This document shows, in pieces, positions 63,996 through 64,000 of a stretch of DNA of 64,000 bases. The stretch is from CALMKX01 sp036274895 (GTDB lineage: Bacteria > Acidobacteriota > Thermoanaerobaculia > Multivoradales > SZUA-115): positions 1 through 64,000 of the forward strand of contig DASUEU010000027.1 of assembly GCA_036274895.1 (NCBI GenBank). Direction: 5' to 3'. The notes under the pieces were generated by a model, which saw only the letters and a program-made list of their open reading frames with translations, had not been told where the DNA came from and made no database searches. The position numbers and the translations under genes are program-made. Every line of letters starts with the position of its first letter. Within the stretch, counting starts at the first letter, position 1.

Positions 63996-64000
63996 TCTGC

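Overview
The window is high-GC bacterial DNA made mostly of stacked mobile and defence elements. Two pairs of an ECF sigma factor with a membrane Ser/Thr kinase-TPR protein (2497-5968 and 23284-26563), plus FG-GAP/VCBS and HAF-repeat secreted proteins, resemble what is common in Acidobacteriota (Thermoanaerobaculia-like) or neighbouring phyla. That placement is inference; no rRNA or other strong taxonomic marker is present.

Layout. 353-5968: HAF-repeat protein, a small secreted protein, then an ECF sigma/kinase pair. 6087-12156: a broken and an intact copy of one tyrosine recombinase flank a coupled gene pair of unknown function (311 and 954 aa); a frameshifted tail of fabV abuts the broken recombinase. 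12204-15080: four-gene module A (RadC-like protein, 174-aa protein, ECF-like sigma factor, 145-aa protein). 15335-19142: a three-gene ABC-3C defence operon (SMC-like ATPase, middle component, DUF4297 nuclease). 19906-20871: first tRNA-Arg 3'-half attachment region, a deleted P4-type integrase and a remnant of a PIG-V-like mannosyltransferase. 20868-26563: two secreted repeat or Cys-rich proteins and the second sigma/kinase pair. 26896-34631: second tRNA-Arg attachment region and a satellite-like element (integrase, AlpA, primase-helicase, TubC_N, ParB-like, Mom-like, small terminase). 35200-40810: a six-gene cluster of lower GC by eye (adenylate-kinase-like, TIR-like NADase, PfkB kinase, 2OG-Fe(II) oxygenase, GNAT, NudC). 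41362-44236: module B, a second copy of the sigma/RadC module. 44631-49061: an Avs-like nuclease-STAND protein. 49573-51358: third tRNA-Arg attachment region with AlpA and integrase. 51382-52887: plasmid-type genes (MobC, RHH regulator). 53280-54137: a deoxyribosyltransferase/TIR-like protein. 54582-57762: an IS3-type element interrupted by an IS110. 58016-62299: a DUF4062-CHAT-STAND-TPR protein. 62391-63995: 22-bp iterons and a RepA-type initiator.

How it fits together. Three partial copies of the 3' half of a tRNA-Arg(ACG) gene, each followed by direct repeats at 10-bp spacing and a P4-type integrase (the first one broken), suggest repeated insertion of islands at one tRNA target. The cargo is rich in predicted anti-phage functions. 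The two most interesting units are the NAD-centred TIR/NudC/PfkB/ADK cluster and the duplicated sigma/RadC module. In both copies of that module the RadC, 174-aa and 145-aa genes are each preceded by the same TTGAC-N15/16-CCGTA element, which looks like a self-contained sigma-factor regulon carried on mobile DNA.
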